A stretch of DNA of 64,000 nucleotides from Taenia hydatigena (Eukaryota > Platyhelminthes > Cestoda > Cyclophyllidea > Taeniidae). A model generated the notes under the pieces. It was not told the origin of the DNA and searched no databases. It saw only the letters and a program-made list of their open reading frames with translations. How positions within the stretch are numbered: position 1 is the first letter of the stretch; every line of letters begins with the position of its first letter. The stretch is from positions 7,458,156-7,522,155 of the forward strand of contig JADWOT020000008.1 of the NCBI GenBank assembly GCA_036345935.2. The letters are read 5' to 3'. The translations under genes were made by a program, and so were the position numbers. This document shows, piece after piece, positions 47,994 to 60,500 of this stretch.

Positions 47994-50188
47994 GGCTGTG
48001 GTGACTTGCAAGGACCGCGTGGGTGTGCGTGCGTGCGCCTCCGTGAACGGGGCAGCGATTCACTCGCCCAAACCAGAGGAGAGAGTAGTAGTGACCGTGC
48101 TGTCTACCTGCCCACCTACCCGCCTATCTCCTTTTGGAAATCAATGCTAGTCGCAAATGGAGATTTCAATCTAACCGTATAAACCAGCAAGTTATCATAA
48201 GTTTAATGATTTCGTAAATCACACATAGTTTTTCATACTGCCTGAATGCTGACAGAAAGAGTCCCGATGGCTTAATTATTTTTGTTTACTTAATAATCAT
48301 TCTGATCCCCCACATGGATGTTTATTTTTGTTTCTGGATTTATTTGGCTTCTTACATTCACAACACTTCGCTTTGAGCTTAACTTGAAAAGCCCTCCAGG
48401 CGAAACCACATAATTTCGTTCTGAACACTCACCCACGTATCTCTCTTGCCATCCTGTATGCCACCGAAATGCTGGTTCATTGATGTTTACCGGAAGAAGG
48501 GGTAGTGTATGTAGTATTTTTGACGAGGTTATACGTCAAGTCCAAACAAAATGAGGTGGGCAATGTTTCCAAAAGCACATGGATTCCACGCCTTCGGATT
48601 ATTCTCTGTGTAACATTACATTTTGTGCTTAACATCGTCTGCAAAAACCATAAACAACTAGTGATTGAATATGAATTCATTTTGGTCTTCAAGATGCTTG
48701 GAAAAGCTCGTTCCACCCCGTCCCTTATTCACTGAAGCTTAACCACATCTTTAACAATGATTTTATTTTAATAACTTTGTTTTCCTAATGTCTCTTGGGT
48801 TATTGCGTGACCGAGACGAATTTAATGGTCCTATTTGCTGCCCAATCCTAGCTTTATCGTGACCTCCTTCATGTTTACTAGCGGAAGGTCGCGATGTCCG
48901 ATTTAAGTTCACCTCCAGGAGGTAGGTTTGGTGTGGGGGTTTGTTTGGGCCAGTCACGACAGTGGCAAAGTAGGCCAAAACATGTCTGGTATGCCAAGTG
49001 GTTAACTTTGGTCTTCCTTTCTCAACTGCTTGAAATAATTTATTCATTCGTATTGCTTCATTTCTTTTTACCCATGCACGTAGCCTCAAAACGCAAGTAA
49101 ATGCAAGAGCACAAGGGACTAAAATCAGACTGAGTCGGGCAAAGTCGACGAGCAGACCTCGCTTTTCTGTTGCCTGATGACAGTGGGCTGTCATCCATCT
49201 TCAACAGCACGGTTACATTGCCTGTACTGGGTGTGAGGGGAGCTGCACGACTTCCTTTCACTCATGGGCGTTTTCCAGCCTATTTTGAACTCACCAACAG
49301 AAATCGAGTTAAATTCCCCTTTCTTCGGGATTTTATGTTGCATCGTGACTTGATCAAAGGACCGCTTAGAGAGGTTTGACATGCCCATTGCCTCAACAAT
49401 GAAGAGTATTCACTTGCCCATCTCGGGAATTCCTCTAGTCTTCAAACTAAACGGTCCTTAAGATGACGTTTGATTACTGGGCTGTAACACGCTCAAACAG
49501 GCAGTACTACATCATTGGTGATTATAATTGTTTTCTTGATGCCTCTGGTACTGATCAGTGGTGGTATTTTGACAGATGGGCCACATTTCGACTTATGCCA
49601 CGTCTTGTCTTGATTTCGTTGAACATATGTGGAGACATTAACGCATCGGTTTTCTGTCTGAAACACTGATTTTGAAATCACCATTTCACGAGATGAGAGT
49701 TCGAGACGAAATGGTCAATTTACAACATCGAATAGCGTAGCCATGCCATCAAGTGTTGGGTCGGTCGTTTTTAATGGACGCTAATTGAGGCACGTTTTTT
49801 TAGGCTTTCACTCCACTCCTCACTTTTCCTTTGAGATTTGGAAATTAATAACCGTTCCCTGGAGCTCAGCCATGAACCGCAAGGGCAATATAATGCTCGG
49901 TTACGTTCTCTATGGAGTGCAAGATATCTGTAACCTTTGAGGATAAATTCTTCTATTAAAATCTGCCGTCACTAGCTTTCTAAGTGGAAAAAAATAGACG
50001 TGCATACCTGTCAATTGGCTGTCTTTACGCTTTGAAGTATTCTTTGGCTGCGTATGGATTGGGATTACTGGATTGTGTGTTGTCATACTGGATCTGTTGG
50101 TCCTCGTTTGCGTTTTGCTTGAGTGAAGGACTCCACAAACTCACTCTGGCTTCCTTCGTAAACTAAATTTAAAAAGCTTAACTGAGGG

Positions 50189-52831
50189 ATGGACCACTTT
50201 CTTACTTGGTGTGTTTTAAAGCATGCTTTTTTAACTGTAGAAATTGAGTTCATGGAAGATTCGCCACCAGTTTGTACTGGAGGATTCGTGGAATACCTAG
50301 CCGAGCACGTTGATGGTCTGAATTGGCAAGGCATATCAACCCACTGTGCCCTCTCTCAAACTGATCTCATTCTCTTCCTGTGCATTTTGTGCATGTCTTT
50401 GGTGGTTCTCTGTATCTTCTTACTATCCGATCTCTCCATTTGGCGACATTTGTTGCACCACCGAAGGTTCCCATTCAGCCGACCAAGTTCCGATCACTTT
50501 GACTCCACGAAGGAAAATTTTCACGACCAAATGATCTTGATGAGTGATATTGTACAACCAATTCACCGACCCTGTGTGATACATGTGCAAACTTATATAT
50601 CTTCCAGGAAACTCGCTATCACTGCTCCTACGAAAGCGAATTCCGTGAAGTCTCTAAAGCTCCCCATCGATGAAAAGGATGGCACCAGTGGATCCTCTAT
50701 TTCCCTTCACTCGCATCGTAAAAGTGTAGAAATTCAATTACTTTTCATTATCTTGATGGTCACCGTAATACTTGCGCTTATAATTGGCACTATCTACACC
50801 TGTTTTATCGCTCGGAGAATCGAAATGACAATCTACAGCCTAACAGATCACATCGAAGAAGTTGTAGCTTCCTCGAAGCAGCTGACAAATACCTTCATAA
50901 GCGAAGCATACGCAATAATGAATCAAGTGATTGAAGAGGACGTTGCACAGAATAATCCAAAAAGTTACTTAAGACCATTTGTGGAAGAAATGAAACTTGT
51001 TTGGGGTGATCAGGCCATGCGTCTCTATGCAATGGCCCAGAAACTTAGTCCTCCTAGGGCTTGGTTACGCCAACAAACTCGCACCAATCTCCTTCACTTT
51101 AACACATTCCTCCGTCGTCTTTCCTCCCTCTTTGCTGTTGCGCCTCTCCTCAGCGAGAGTAGCATCAAATCAACCAACGATCTTTTCCTGGCGTACTCCT
51201 ACGAGCTGGCGCGTTTAACTCCTCACCCGATTTTTACACCGGTATCTTGGAGAAACATACCTATACTTAACTTAACAGCCACCAAGCTGTGCAAGCACAG
51301 CACAACGCATTTCCCCACGTGTGCTGATGTTGAATCACACTTAGCAATGATTGCAAGCAAATTACAGGCTTGGCCACAATACAAGAGAAAACGAGATTTC
51401 ACCAAAGTCACGACCTATTCCCTACTCCCTCGTTTGTTGAACGCAGAAGAGCAAGTGGAAAAGTGGTTACCGTTAGCGCAAGACCCTACTGGAAATATTC
51501 CCTTCCTGTTTGATGAGTTTCTTGTTTGGGAGATTGAGAAGGAGAGGAAAAAACTAAACCAAAGTCTTGACGCTCTACCTCGACAATGGGCAAACAGCTC
51601 AACTAAGAAGTACTTGGACGTAGTTGCGGTGTTGCCAACCGTCTTGGCTGGAGCCCTGACACTCCTTGTGACAATCTCAATAATTGCCTCTCTCCTCAAC
51701 TCTGCTCTTCACTGTGGTGCACTGCCACGCAGTAGAGTTGGAAAGGATGTTCGATTAGAGAGATTTGCTTCTTGTCACCTTTTGTTGATTGCAATCTTTA
51801 CAACTGCGCTTTCTGTCACTGGAGTGGGATTCGGCGTAGTGGGAAGTGTAGGTCAGAGTCAGTTATGCGACGTTCTCCTCGCGAGGACCCAGCAAGCTGA
51901 TGTTTGGCTGAATCACTTACTGACCAGCATCGCCCCTCGGGTGCCAGATCTGCGGGAAGTCCTTAAAATCGAGAATATTAACTTTCAAATTCCCAAAAGA
52001 GTCTTTAGCACTTTGGACACCAATTATACCCCTTCTTCTCCGCCATTCCTTCAATCGGTTGATATGAGCCGTCCAGTCAATCTCTCTGCTCTGCTGCACT
52101 CCAAGTGGCTCAACAAGACTCTGTACGGTCTGTGGTTTGAGAAGGTTTGCCATAAGATGGAGCAGGCAAACCTATCCTATCAGATTCCAAGAGTCCGGCT
52201 CTTTAAAACCTTCAATCAATTTAGGAAAGCTGTCAAATTGGATCAGACCTTTGATGACCTCTGTGTTGGTAATGTCACAGAATACTTACCTGAACCATGC
52301 AATGACTACTATACACAGGTTGGCCTTGCATTAAGCGCTGTATCAAAACGCAGCCCTGGGAAGGTGGATCAACTGGCTAACTACTTCACAACCATCGGTG
52401 ATCTAATTGCTTTGTATAAATTGAAATACGACCGGATAGCCCAAGCTCTCCGTGTAATTGAGGAAAATAAAAAGGTGCTTGAACAGCTCAGCCCACTTAT
52501 TGACGTCGGTGACAAAATAATTGGCTATCTGGTGAATAAGACAAACGACGAGTTGATTTCTCAATTCACAAACAACACTGCCGAAATTTTTATTAATTCT
52601 CGTCGGCCAATCGATCAATACGTGCTTCCAATTCTTCACCGAATCCTCGATCGCCTTTTCCCTTATCCCAATCTCCGACAGACTTATAGAAAGGCTCTAT
52701 CCCCTATCTGTCCCACAGATACTACTCATTCACCGCTCTTCCTAACCCTGAAGAACTTCGGCTTCACCCTGAGTCTTTCCGCTTTTGGTTTGTTTATTGT
52801 CAGTGTCGTGTGGAATCGTATCCACTTTTAA
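50189..52831 (+). CDS. Five-transmembrane glycoprotein, prominin (CD133)-like
   Basis: One uninterrupted frame of 880 residues. Hydrophobic segments lie at about 59-80, 184-207, 477-503, 527-554 and 854-874. Large loops of about 270 and 300 residues sit between segments 2-3 and 4-5; both contain N-glycosylation sites (NLTATK, NKTLYG, NVTEYL, NNTAEI) and paired cysteines. Five spans with two large glycosylated outer loops is the prominin plan, found in pentaspan proteins of membrane protrusions. I see no single prominin signature motif, so the call rests on topology and size; vertebrate prominins are about 860 residues. No cleavable signal peptide is evident in the first 58 residues. The start could instead be the Met at codon 22, or the frame could be joined to an upstream exon. 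No intron is needed, which is unusual beside the exon-rich neighbours. Confidence 0.6.
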   Translation: MDHFLTWCVLKHAFLTVEIEFMEDSPPVCTGGFVEYLAEHVDGLNWQGISTHCALSQTDLILFLCILCMSLVVLCIFLLSDLSIWRHLLHHRRFPFSRPSSDHFDSTKENFHDQMILMSDIVQPIHRPCVIHVQTYISSRKLAITAPTKANSVKSLKLPIDEKDGTSGSSISLHSHRKSVEIQLLFIILMVTVILALIIGTIYTCFIARRIEMTIYSLTDHIEEVVASSKQLTNTFISEAYAIMNQVIEEDVAQNNPKSYLRPFVEEMKLVWGDQAMRLYAMAQKLSPPRAWLRQQTRTNLLHFNTFLRRLSSLFAVAPLLSESSIKSTNDLFLAYSYELARLTPHPIFTPVSWRNIPILNLTATKLCKHSTTHFPTCADVESHLAMIASKLQAWPQYKRKRDFTKVTTYSLLPRLLNAEEQVEKWLPLAQDPTGNIPFLFDEFLVWEIEKERKKLNQSLDALPRQWANSSTKKYLDVVAVLPTVLAGALTLLVTISIIASLLNSALHCGALPRSRVGKDVRLERFASCHLLLIAIFTTALSVTGVGFGVVGSVGQSQLCDVLLARTQQADVWLNHLLTSIAPRVPDLREVLKIENINFQIPKRVFSTLDTNYTPSSPPFLQSVDMSRPVNLSALLHSKWLNKTLYGLWFEKVCHKMEQANLSYQIPRVRLFKTFNQFRKAVKLDQTFDDLCVGNVTEYLPEPCNDYYTQVGLALSAVSKRSPGKVDQLANYFTTIGDLIALYKLKYDRIAQALRVIEENKKVLEQLSPLIDVGDKIIGYLVNKTNDELISQFTNNTAEIFINSRRPIDQYVLPILHRILDRLFPYPNLRQTYRKALSPICPTDTTHSPLFLTLKNFGFTLSLSAFGLFIVSVVWNRIHF

Positions 52832-53002
52832 GAACGCTTCACTCCTAAGCATCAAAGGCAATCTTTCTGCATACGGTGCTTTCCTTATTCCCCTTTTTTT
52901 GTTGAAGATTTTAATAGTCCCTTTTGTACGAATATCTTCAAATAACCTTTGTACTGCGCTCCTTATTTTCTTTAAAATGAAATTCAGACCCGTTTATTTC
53001 CA

Positions 53003-53008
53003 AATAAA
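53003..53008 (+). promoter_or_regulatory. Polyadenylation signal AATAAA (prominin-like gene)
   Basis: AATAAA about 170 nt after the TAA stop of the 880-residue frame. Confidence 0.5.
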
Positions 53009-53489
53009 ATGTGGGCAAAGAATCCAAGTCTGAGTGCTCCGCATTCATCATTGGAAGAGGTGACGGTGAGCTGAGAGCGTGAGTGAGAACTAGTCGCGCT
53101 GGCGCGCGCATTCAACCTGCCGTGTGCATTGATTGAAACCCGCAAACAGAAACATGGATATAACTTCGCAACTGAAGACGTTGGCACGACGAACAGACGA
53201 GATCAGTCAAACTGTTAGGCTCCCCGTCTGGGATTAGGTGGTTCGAACGCAGCACTTGTTAAGGGGAATTAACGTGAGTAATAAAAATGGGAGTAGGCAC
53301 GAGGTGAGATATCACATGTACGTTCTCGTGGGGCGGACAAAGTAGGCAAAACAAATTGCTCCAAATGGAGTAAACATAAAGCACAACAGTTACGCTGCAT
53401 CAGTGTGTTATTGACTGGCGCATGCATAGCTTCGAATCGCGGCATGAAATAGCGTCCGTCAACTCTTTTTTAAATAAAAAATTTGCATT

Positions 53490-54150
53490 TTGGTTAGACT
53501 GTTTAACACCGCGGTTGTTTAAAGGGATGTGTGGTTCTGCGTATTTTGCACGGCATTCAATCATACTACTATGACTTATCATGACCTCAGTAGACTCGGG
53601 TCTCTATCTCGGTGGCAGGGAAAAGCAAACCCGATTCTAAAGGGCAACTTCCCTGATTTTGATTGTTAGATGCCAAGTCTTAACGTGCAAGGGCACCTGC
53701 TGCTAGTGAGAGAATCAGTGAAGAACCCTAGCAACTACCCTAGTCCCGTGTTGTGCAAGAATGTTACTAGCACCCGGAGCGACCCTGCACGTGAAACAGC
53801 CAAAAAGGCTATTTGCAAAACTTCCGACATTATCCGTATAAAGAAACTCCAGATCCAGTGAGGTTGCCAGAGTAGATCAGCGCCGTCTCGGTTATCTTTT
53901 AAGTTCACACAGGTTCGACGACCGGTGCGGGAAACTGACCAAAGGGAGCTCCACAGACTGCGCTCAAAGCAAGAGTGGATCTATGTAGTGCTTTGATGCA
54001 CGGGATAAGTCTATGCTCGATTATACGGACACCCAATTCTGTGTAGTTTGTGATTCCACTCGGCAACGTTATGTCTGGTTCACTCCAGCAGCCTCTTAGC
54101 CCTTCTGTACATCCGAAATACATTTTATACCATAATACTATGAATTCCTG
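53490..54150 (+). mobile_element. Strongly decayed TRIM remnant
   Basis: GGTGGCAGGGAAAAGCAAAC at 53611 and CCCGATTCTAAAGGGC match the start of the TRIM internal region (GGTGGCAGCGGAAAGCGGAC, CCCGACTCTATAGGG). Downstream, 54050-54135 resembles the second half of the older LTR type (AGCCCTTCTGTAC, CGAAATACATT). Borders are approximate and no target duplication is visible. Confidence 0.45.
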
Positions 54151-54853
54151 CGGTAATGTATGTTTGCTGTACTATAATAATCAATTCAATAAAAGCATCG
54201 AAGTTCTATGCACCGTATTGTATTCCAAAAGTAGTGAACATGTAATAGACTTTGCATTAAAACACTTCGTTTTGAGCAAAATAAATTTTACGTTTGCCCG
54301 CTGTGTTCCTTTGACCTAAAAATTAAACCATTGTTTGAGTTACATATTTGGTGCATCGTGAAATGCTGGGATTCCTAGGTATATTATCTGCTTTAAATTT
54401 AACGATGAGCCAATATTTAATGCTATATCGCTGCGCAAGTAAATCATAGCTGTTTGATAAAGCAACCAAAACAAAAGTCCTCCAAAAAGCGGTGTGAATT
54501 GCAGGATTTGTTTATATTGACGGCGTGAGCGGCCCTTCGATTACTGGTGAGTCTTGTGAGTCGTGGTTATTGATGTACCATTCTTGTATCCTCATTGTTT
54601 GCCTTGTTGTGTATCTTTTTAATTTCCAATTTGATGGAAGAATACATTGCATAAATCTAAGGTAGTTATCAATTCAATGTTTCTGTTTGTTAGTTGTGGG
54701 TCTCAAGGGATACTTCGGTTGCATGACTGGCTAAATGTATTTTGAAACGCAAAGTTCTATTGCCGACTTTTATGCTGCTTATTTTATGCTTTTTGTGTCC
54801 CTAATTGCCGCAACTCATCAAAGCTGGTCTTCTCGAGAGTCTAGGGTTTACGA
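54151..54853. other. Upstream region of LARP1-like gene
   Basis: AT-rich; presumably promoter and 5' UTR. No in-frame coding upstream of the ATG at 54854 was recognised. Confidence 0.35.
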
Positions 54854-57597
54854 ATGAATCGTAATTTGGAATCAGAACTTTCTGAAATGTCTATTGGGTC
54901 CGATCCCACTGAGGCAAATGGTTCTGTTCATCGCACGGGGGATTCTTCCCCGGTAGGACGCGCTAATCCATGGAAAGGTCGCGCGACAACGTCCAACAAT
55001 GTTAAAGGGGTGGTCGATGGTCCGTCTGGTGCATCCTCACAACCACGGGATGTAACTGGAGGAAGTTCTTCTAATGAGAAACTATTTGAGGCGGACGCTT
55101 GGCCTGAGCCCTCGGCACCATTTGAACGTCGTGTAACGGTATCTGGTTCGGGCGCTAGATCAATTGATGAGAAGCCGAAAAATAGTAAGCTTGATTGCAT
55201 AATTGGGGAAGGAATAAGCCTTTTTATACGTTTTAACTTAAGTCCTGTTCTCAGTTTCCAATGTCACCATCCGTTTTGAAGCATGTTAGGAGGTGTGGTA
55301 CAATCCATGATTTGGTGTATTCTATACTACTCACACTTATAGAAAAAATTGGCCGGAAGTGGTTTGAGATTGACATCGAATTTTCTACCTCACGCGGAGG
55401 TGGTAGTGGGAATCGAGGCGGTGTACGTATGCCATCTGGAGCGGCAAATGCCAATCATCACAGCACTTCATCGATTCCACCATCTGGTTCGGAAGCCAAT
55501 TCAGTTGCTTCATCCGCTCTCCCTCGCGGCGGTGGTGGTAGTAGCCGCAGGGGAGGCCTAACGTCAAACGGTTCTTTTAGTCGCGGTCGTGGTGGAAGAC
55601 ACATTAACGGCTATTATCAGTCTCGCGCATCCTTACGAGCTTCGGACCAAGACGTGGTGCAGGAGGCCTCAAATGATGTCTCGGAGAATAGTAACATGGA
55701 ATCGGTGCCCAAGGCAGTTCCCGCAGCCACTGCTTTCGCGGGTGGCGTGCCGCGCGGGACGTACTCATCACGAGGGCGTAGGGCCGGTTCACGAGGCGGC
55801 GGATATACGAATGCTGGATACGTATCGAAGAATAGCGGGACAAGTGTCCCACAGCCCAATAGTTCTAGCCCTCTGGCAGTACCTCAGCAGGTTTCCGTAG
55901 CGGCGGCGGCTGTTGCTGCTCAAGCAATGCCTCAGATGCCCGCTGTTGGGCCAGGTTAGTTAATTTTCCTACAAATTTATTCCCTTTTCACGCAATTTCC
56001 CTGGTGCCTGAATTAGGCTATAGCTTAATGGGTAGTTGTTCTGTTTGAGTTTTTGTTTGGTTTAGAAGCATCTTTCGAACTTTTAGTTACCTATTTATTC
56101 CCCAATATGTTGGTGCCCGGACCGGCGGTCTTTCCAATCCCACCACAAACGCTCCCCGTGACCACCGAAGCGGCTGTCATGGATGGTGGGGCAGCTGCTT
56201 TGCAAGCTGCGGTTCTATTACCTCAGTCCTCTCCCCAGCCCTGTCTAATTTCTCCCGAACCGACTTCCCCTGCGGTTCGCAATCCATTGAGGGAAGATGT
56301 TACACTTGAAGAGTTGCTTGAATTTCTTAATGAGTATGGGTGGTCCAGGGTCCGAATGCCGGATCACTTTCGGAATCATCCGACCGTGGCTGCAGCTATG
56401 CAGGCAGTCGGAATGGCCGCCGCAACCGGTGACGAAACTGCGGCCGAGTTTCCAAGGGAAGATGCAGCTAGTCCTCCTATGGAAAAAAAGGAGGACATAA
56501 TTGTTGTTGATGACAGATTCTACTTTGTTCCTCTAAATTCGCATTTAACGAAGTTCCTAAAGTTTCATTCCAAACAGGATTACATTCGGCATCACGTGTA
56601 AGTTATTATTTGTCATATGGATTGTATCATCCTGTTTCTAAAATTGTTTTTTCCTCTTTTTAGCGAATACTACTTTAGTGACGTTAATCTACAGCGGGAT
56701 GAACATTTAGTTAAACTAATTTGTATGAATAAGTACACATGTCCTCTTGGTGCACTCCTCGGTTTCAATAGATTACGATACGTTAATACGACAGAAGATG
56801 AACTCATAGAAGGCGTTATGAATAGCTCAACCGTCAGTATCGTGTATGACGATCAACAACGGGCTGTTGGTGTGACTCCTCAAAATCCATCGGTTTTGCG
56901 GACGGCTGCGGTCGCTTACCCAACGTCCTTTGATAGCACTGCCCAGCAATCTACACAGGCGCCTGATTTGCAGCAACCGAAGTCTTCCGAAGTTGAATCT
57001 TCTCAGGTGTTAATGCCTGTCGGCTCGATAGGCAGTCTGCCGTTCATGTTGTCCAACGGTATCGCTGCGCCCTCTGTTCCCGCTTTGCAGCCCAGCGGGG
57101 GTCATATTTTCCAGTCCCCTCATTTTCTTCCCTATCCAGGTGTTCCGACCCTACCGTCATATTATGGCACGAGTACTTTGCCCGGAACAGTCGCCGCTGG
57201 TGCAGCAGGTGACCACACCATTGCGATGAACCCAGCACCTCCCACAGATAGTACAAATATGTGTTATCGTCCTCTATGGCCAACTGCATCCGCCTTCCCT
57301 CAGGCTGCCACGTCGTTTCTCCCGTACATTGCATCACAACATCAGTCGTTTTATGTTTCGTTGTTGCAACCACCGCCAGCAGGTTTGGCCTCTGCCGCTC
57401 CGATCCATACTAATATATCGCGGAATCCAACTGTGCCATTTCTCCCTGCTCCTGTTGCGGTTTCAGGTACACAATTATCGGCTCCACAACAGAGGGCGTA
57501 TGCTGTTTCCGTTAGAGCACCACATCGACCTCCCAGCAATCGAACCATTAGTGGTGACTGCAAAGTCCTTGACGAAACTTTGGAACAAAATCCGTAA
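54854..57597 (+). CDS. LARP1: LARP1-like La-motif RNA-binding protein
   Basis: LARP1 proteins bind mRNA, notably 5'-TOP transcripts, in the cytoplasm. Exons 54854-55184, 55343-55954, about 56066-56597 and 56664-57597 join in phase to about 802 residues. The first holds NPWKGRATT and ADAWPEPSAPFERR. The second starts KKIGRKWFEIDIEF and then has Arg-Gly-rich stretches (RGGGSGNRGG, SRGRGGR, SRGRRAGSRGGG). The La motif spans the last intron: DYIRHHVEYYFSDVNLQRDE, then GALLGFNRLRYVNTTEDELI and SSTVSIVYDD, closest to LARP1 (EYYFSVENLERD, ASFHRVQALTTD). The C-terminal 200 residues are Pro, Ala, Ser and Gln-rich. The DM15 cap-binding repeats of LARP1 are absent: the frame stops with DETLEQNP. The third exon's acceptor has an alternative about 20 nt downstream in the same frame. 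A LARP1 rather than LARP4/6 assignment rests on the La-motif match. Confidence 0.82.
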
Positions 57598-60500
57598 ACT
57601 GCACTATCTGCCTTCAGTATTTAACCCTTCCTTGTACATAACCTCGATTTTTATACAATTTTCATTTTGGAACTGCTATAAAACTGTACAGTATACGTAT
57701 GGTAGAACAAAAATGCCAAAAAATATGTTTCTGCGTTTGCATTCCATCGCAAACGTCGTTTGTACATAGATTTGCATTTACCATCAACTTTCAGTGACGC
57801 TTGTCTCGTGTGAGTTTTCCTATTTTCGTTTTTCTGTTGCTCTCTAGCACTTTAGGGGACATATCCATCCGATCATCTGTAAAAAAAAACAAAAAACAAT
57901 GCTTGTAAACAGCTTTCACATCTGAAGACGTTGTTCTACCGTTTTCTCTACTGCTCATCACCCACCTAGCAAGCTGTAGAGAATCGAATCAGCCTATTTC
58001 GCTTCTGGCCTATGTTCGGACCCTCTTATGTATCCACATTTCTACTGTTTGTCTTTGCTTTTTCGTCTCTGGCCCACATTCCGCTTTCTTCTGTTTAAGT
58101 GTACTTCTATCTGGACACTTCCCCTTGTGCTTGTTTGTATGTCCTGTTGATTCTGTAGACGCGCCATTTTCATTATTATCATAGGCGCCATAACCAATCT
58201 GATCTTTTCCTCTTCTCCATGAATCCATCGGTGTGTTGCTTGGCTTTGCACGCTCTGGACGTGGGAGACACCAGTGCGCTTCTTGGAGTGCTGTTGTGGA
58301 GATTGAAACCGTCGAAATTCTGTGGTCGTCGGCTGGGAGTGTGTGGCGACCATTGTAGTTCGCTTACTTCCGGTGTCTGAAATTGTTGGAAACGGCAGCT
58401 GCGTTTGGTCAAATTGGGCTATTTGCCGATTTTGACGAACCTCTTAATTGCTCTTGGGGAGTCTTGAGCTGCTCTGAAGCATGCAAGTCTGAAGAGACAC
58501 TCTTGGTGGTATGGGTCATTGAGGAACGAATGCAGACCCTCCCCAGGCGATTGATCATATACTGTTATTCAGGTAGTTCTGATATTAGCTACCGAATTCA
58601 ATAACATGACTAAACGGAATGCGGTTTTGTTGACCACAAGAACTGGTGCCTTCGAAGAAAACGTGGGTGTATTTTTGGAACAGAAAAAGTGTTTATCCCA
58701 CACACTTGGGCTCGACCGAAGGATTTAAAGTGTCATATCGCAGTAGCTATGACAGGACTGTCGGCGATGGGAGTATCTCTGTTACCCACATCTGTTGAAG
58801 CAGGCACAGTGGTAAAAGGCGAGTCATGTGTTCTTTGTACCACTGTTCTGTAATTGGGCAATGGATGAAACTACCCATTTGGGAAGAGGCCTCCACTTCA
58901 TCGACATTCTAAGTTTAGGAATGGTAAAAGTGCAAGGCGTAGAGCTCTGCCAAATCATACCGACTTGACAATTATTGAGGTGCTGTTACGCCTCCTGCCA
59001 CATTATTAACCTCCATAAACCTTTACTTCAATTAAAAAGTCTTCTGTTTCGAGACGTTTAGTTCAATAACGTCTCCCACCATGTGAGGCAGTAGGGAGGA
59101 CAGTCAAATGGGTGGCGCCTCAACCTGCGATTTCGGGACTGCGCGCAAAGAGCTATTCGATTTTGGGATCCATATGCCATCATTTCAACGCTGAATGCCC
59201 CAGCACTCCATCTGTGGATTGGGTATTAAGGTTTGTGTTGGCCCGACAGGCAAGCTGCAATTTGTATGCACTACTGGATAAGTGCAGCAACTTTGCTGTC
59301 AGAATTTCAGGCTGTGTATTTTATCCTGGCGGAGGTGAAGGTCATCTCGTGTGCGGAAGCCCCCTCTGGAATGACTTGGCTACTGGCTCTAGATTCCGCA
59401 ATTCTTCACGCCTTTCTGACATCGTTGTGTCAACATCGTTATAAGGGGAGTAATAAAGGGCATAGTTCAAGTTACTTAACGATCATATTCCTCTCATTTT
59501 ACAGTATTTCAGATGAATCACAGCTTGAGGTCCTTGTGGAGCATTATTATGACAGATCTATTAAGGGATTTTCTCGTCAATGCTAAGATAATGAAAGAAA
59601 TGCTATTTGAAAACTTCATTGACGTTGAATGTGGTCCGAAATTTTGCCACCAGCTCCAGTGGCACTACCCTTTTTTCGGTCAATTTATTTCAAAAGATCT
59701 CACATCTATTCATCTCTTTTGATGATTTAATGGTCATTTTAGTCATCTCAGTGTCAGCAAAACTTATTTTGTCCTCATAAGCCTAAATCCGTTTTCATAG
59801 TGGAGGCTTGCAGTCGTCCTGCCACGTGACTTTTCTAAAATAACTGGAATATTTTTGTTGGAAGCACTTTTGGATGCTTCCGCGCCTAATCACAGTCCCC
59901 TTAACAGGGCTGGAATTCAGCCTGTAGATGTTGGAGTGGAATGCTTGGGTCATCTCTGCAGATGCAACAAAGCATTACCGGTCGTGAAGGTCCAGACGGC
60001 TCTAACCATAAATGACATCGAAGGAGTACTTTGAAGCCACCGAATAGCGGTCAACCTTTAGGCCGATTTTGGTCGAAGTAATGATGGCAGTCGTACTGCG
60101 CAATTTCCAGTCCTTGACCCAAAGTCTGTGCCTTTTCGGATGTCAGAAACTTGACCTCAAACGTATTTACGTGTTCAAGGCTACGCGGTGTGGGTAAGTT
60201 GATACACCAGCCACCTTCATGCCAAGGAAGTCTGGACTACTGGCCATCTACTTAGCTTAGATTGTGTAGATTTTTCTTATTTCAAGCGGATTAGCATGCA
60301 AAGTGTGATGGGTATAGCTTCCACAGAGCTCCACATGTAAACCAGGCGCATCATGCCCGAGGGCTCAATGACGAGGCTGGAGCGTGGGAAAATCCAACCA
60401 TCGATTTCCACATTTACCACCATCTTTCCATCGTCTCAAGGCCCACATTTCTCACCTTTCTCAAATCATGACAAGTTTATACACAACCAGATGTCGGAGT

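Larger units (their letters stand above)
45371..50188. other. Long intergenic interval, no gene recognised
   Basis: The longest frame is a 143-codon minus-strand one at 48763-49194, with one hydrophobic stretch (LSLILVPCALAFTCVL) and no recognised domain; AATAAA overlaps its stop. I cannot tell it from chance. Two simple repeats are listed separately. The part next to 50188 may contain the 5' exon of the prominin-like gene. Confidence 0.35.
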
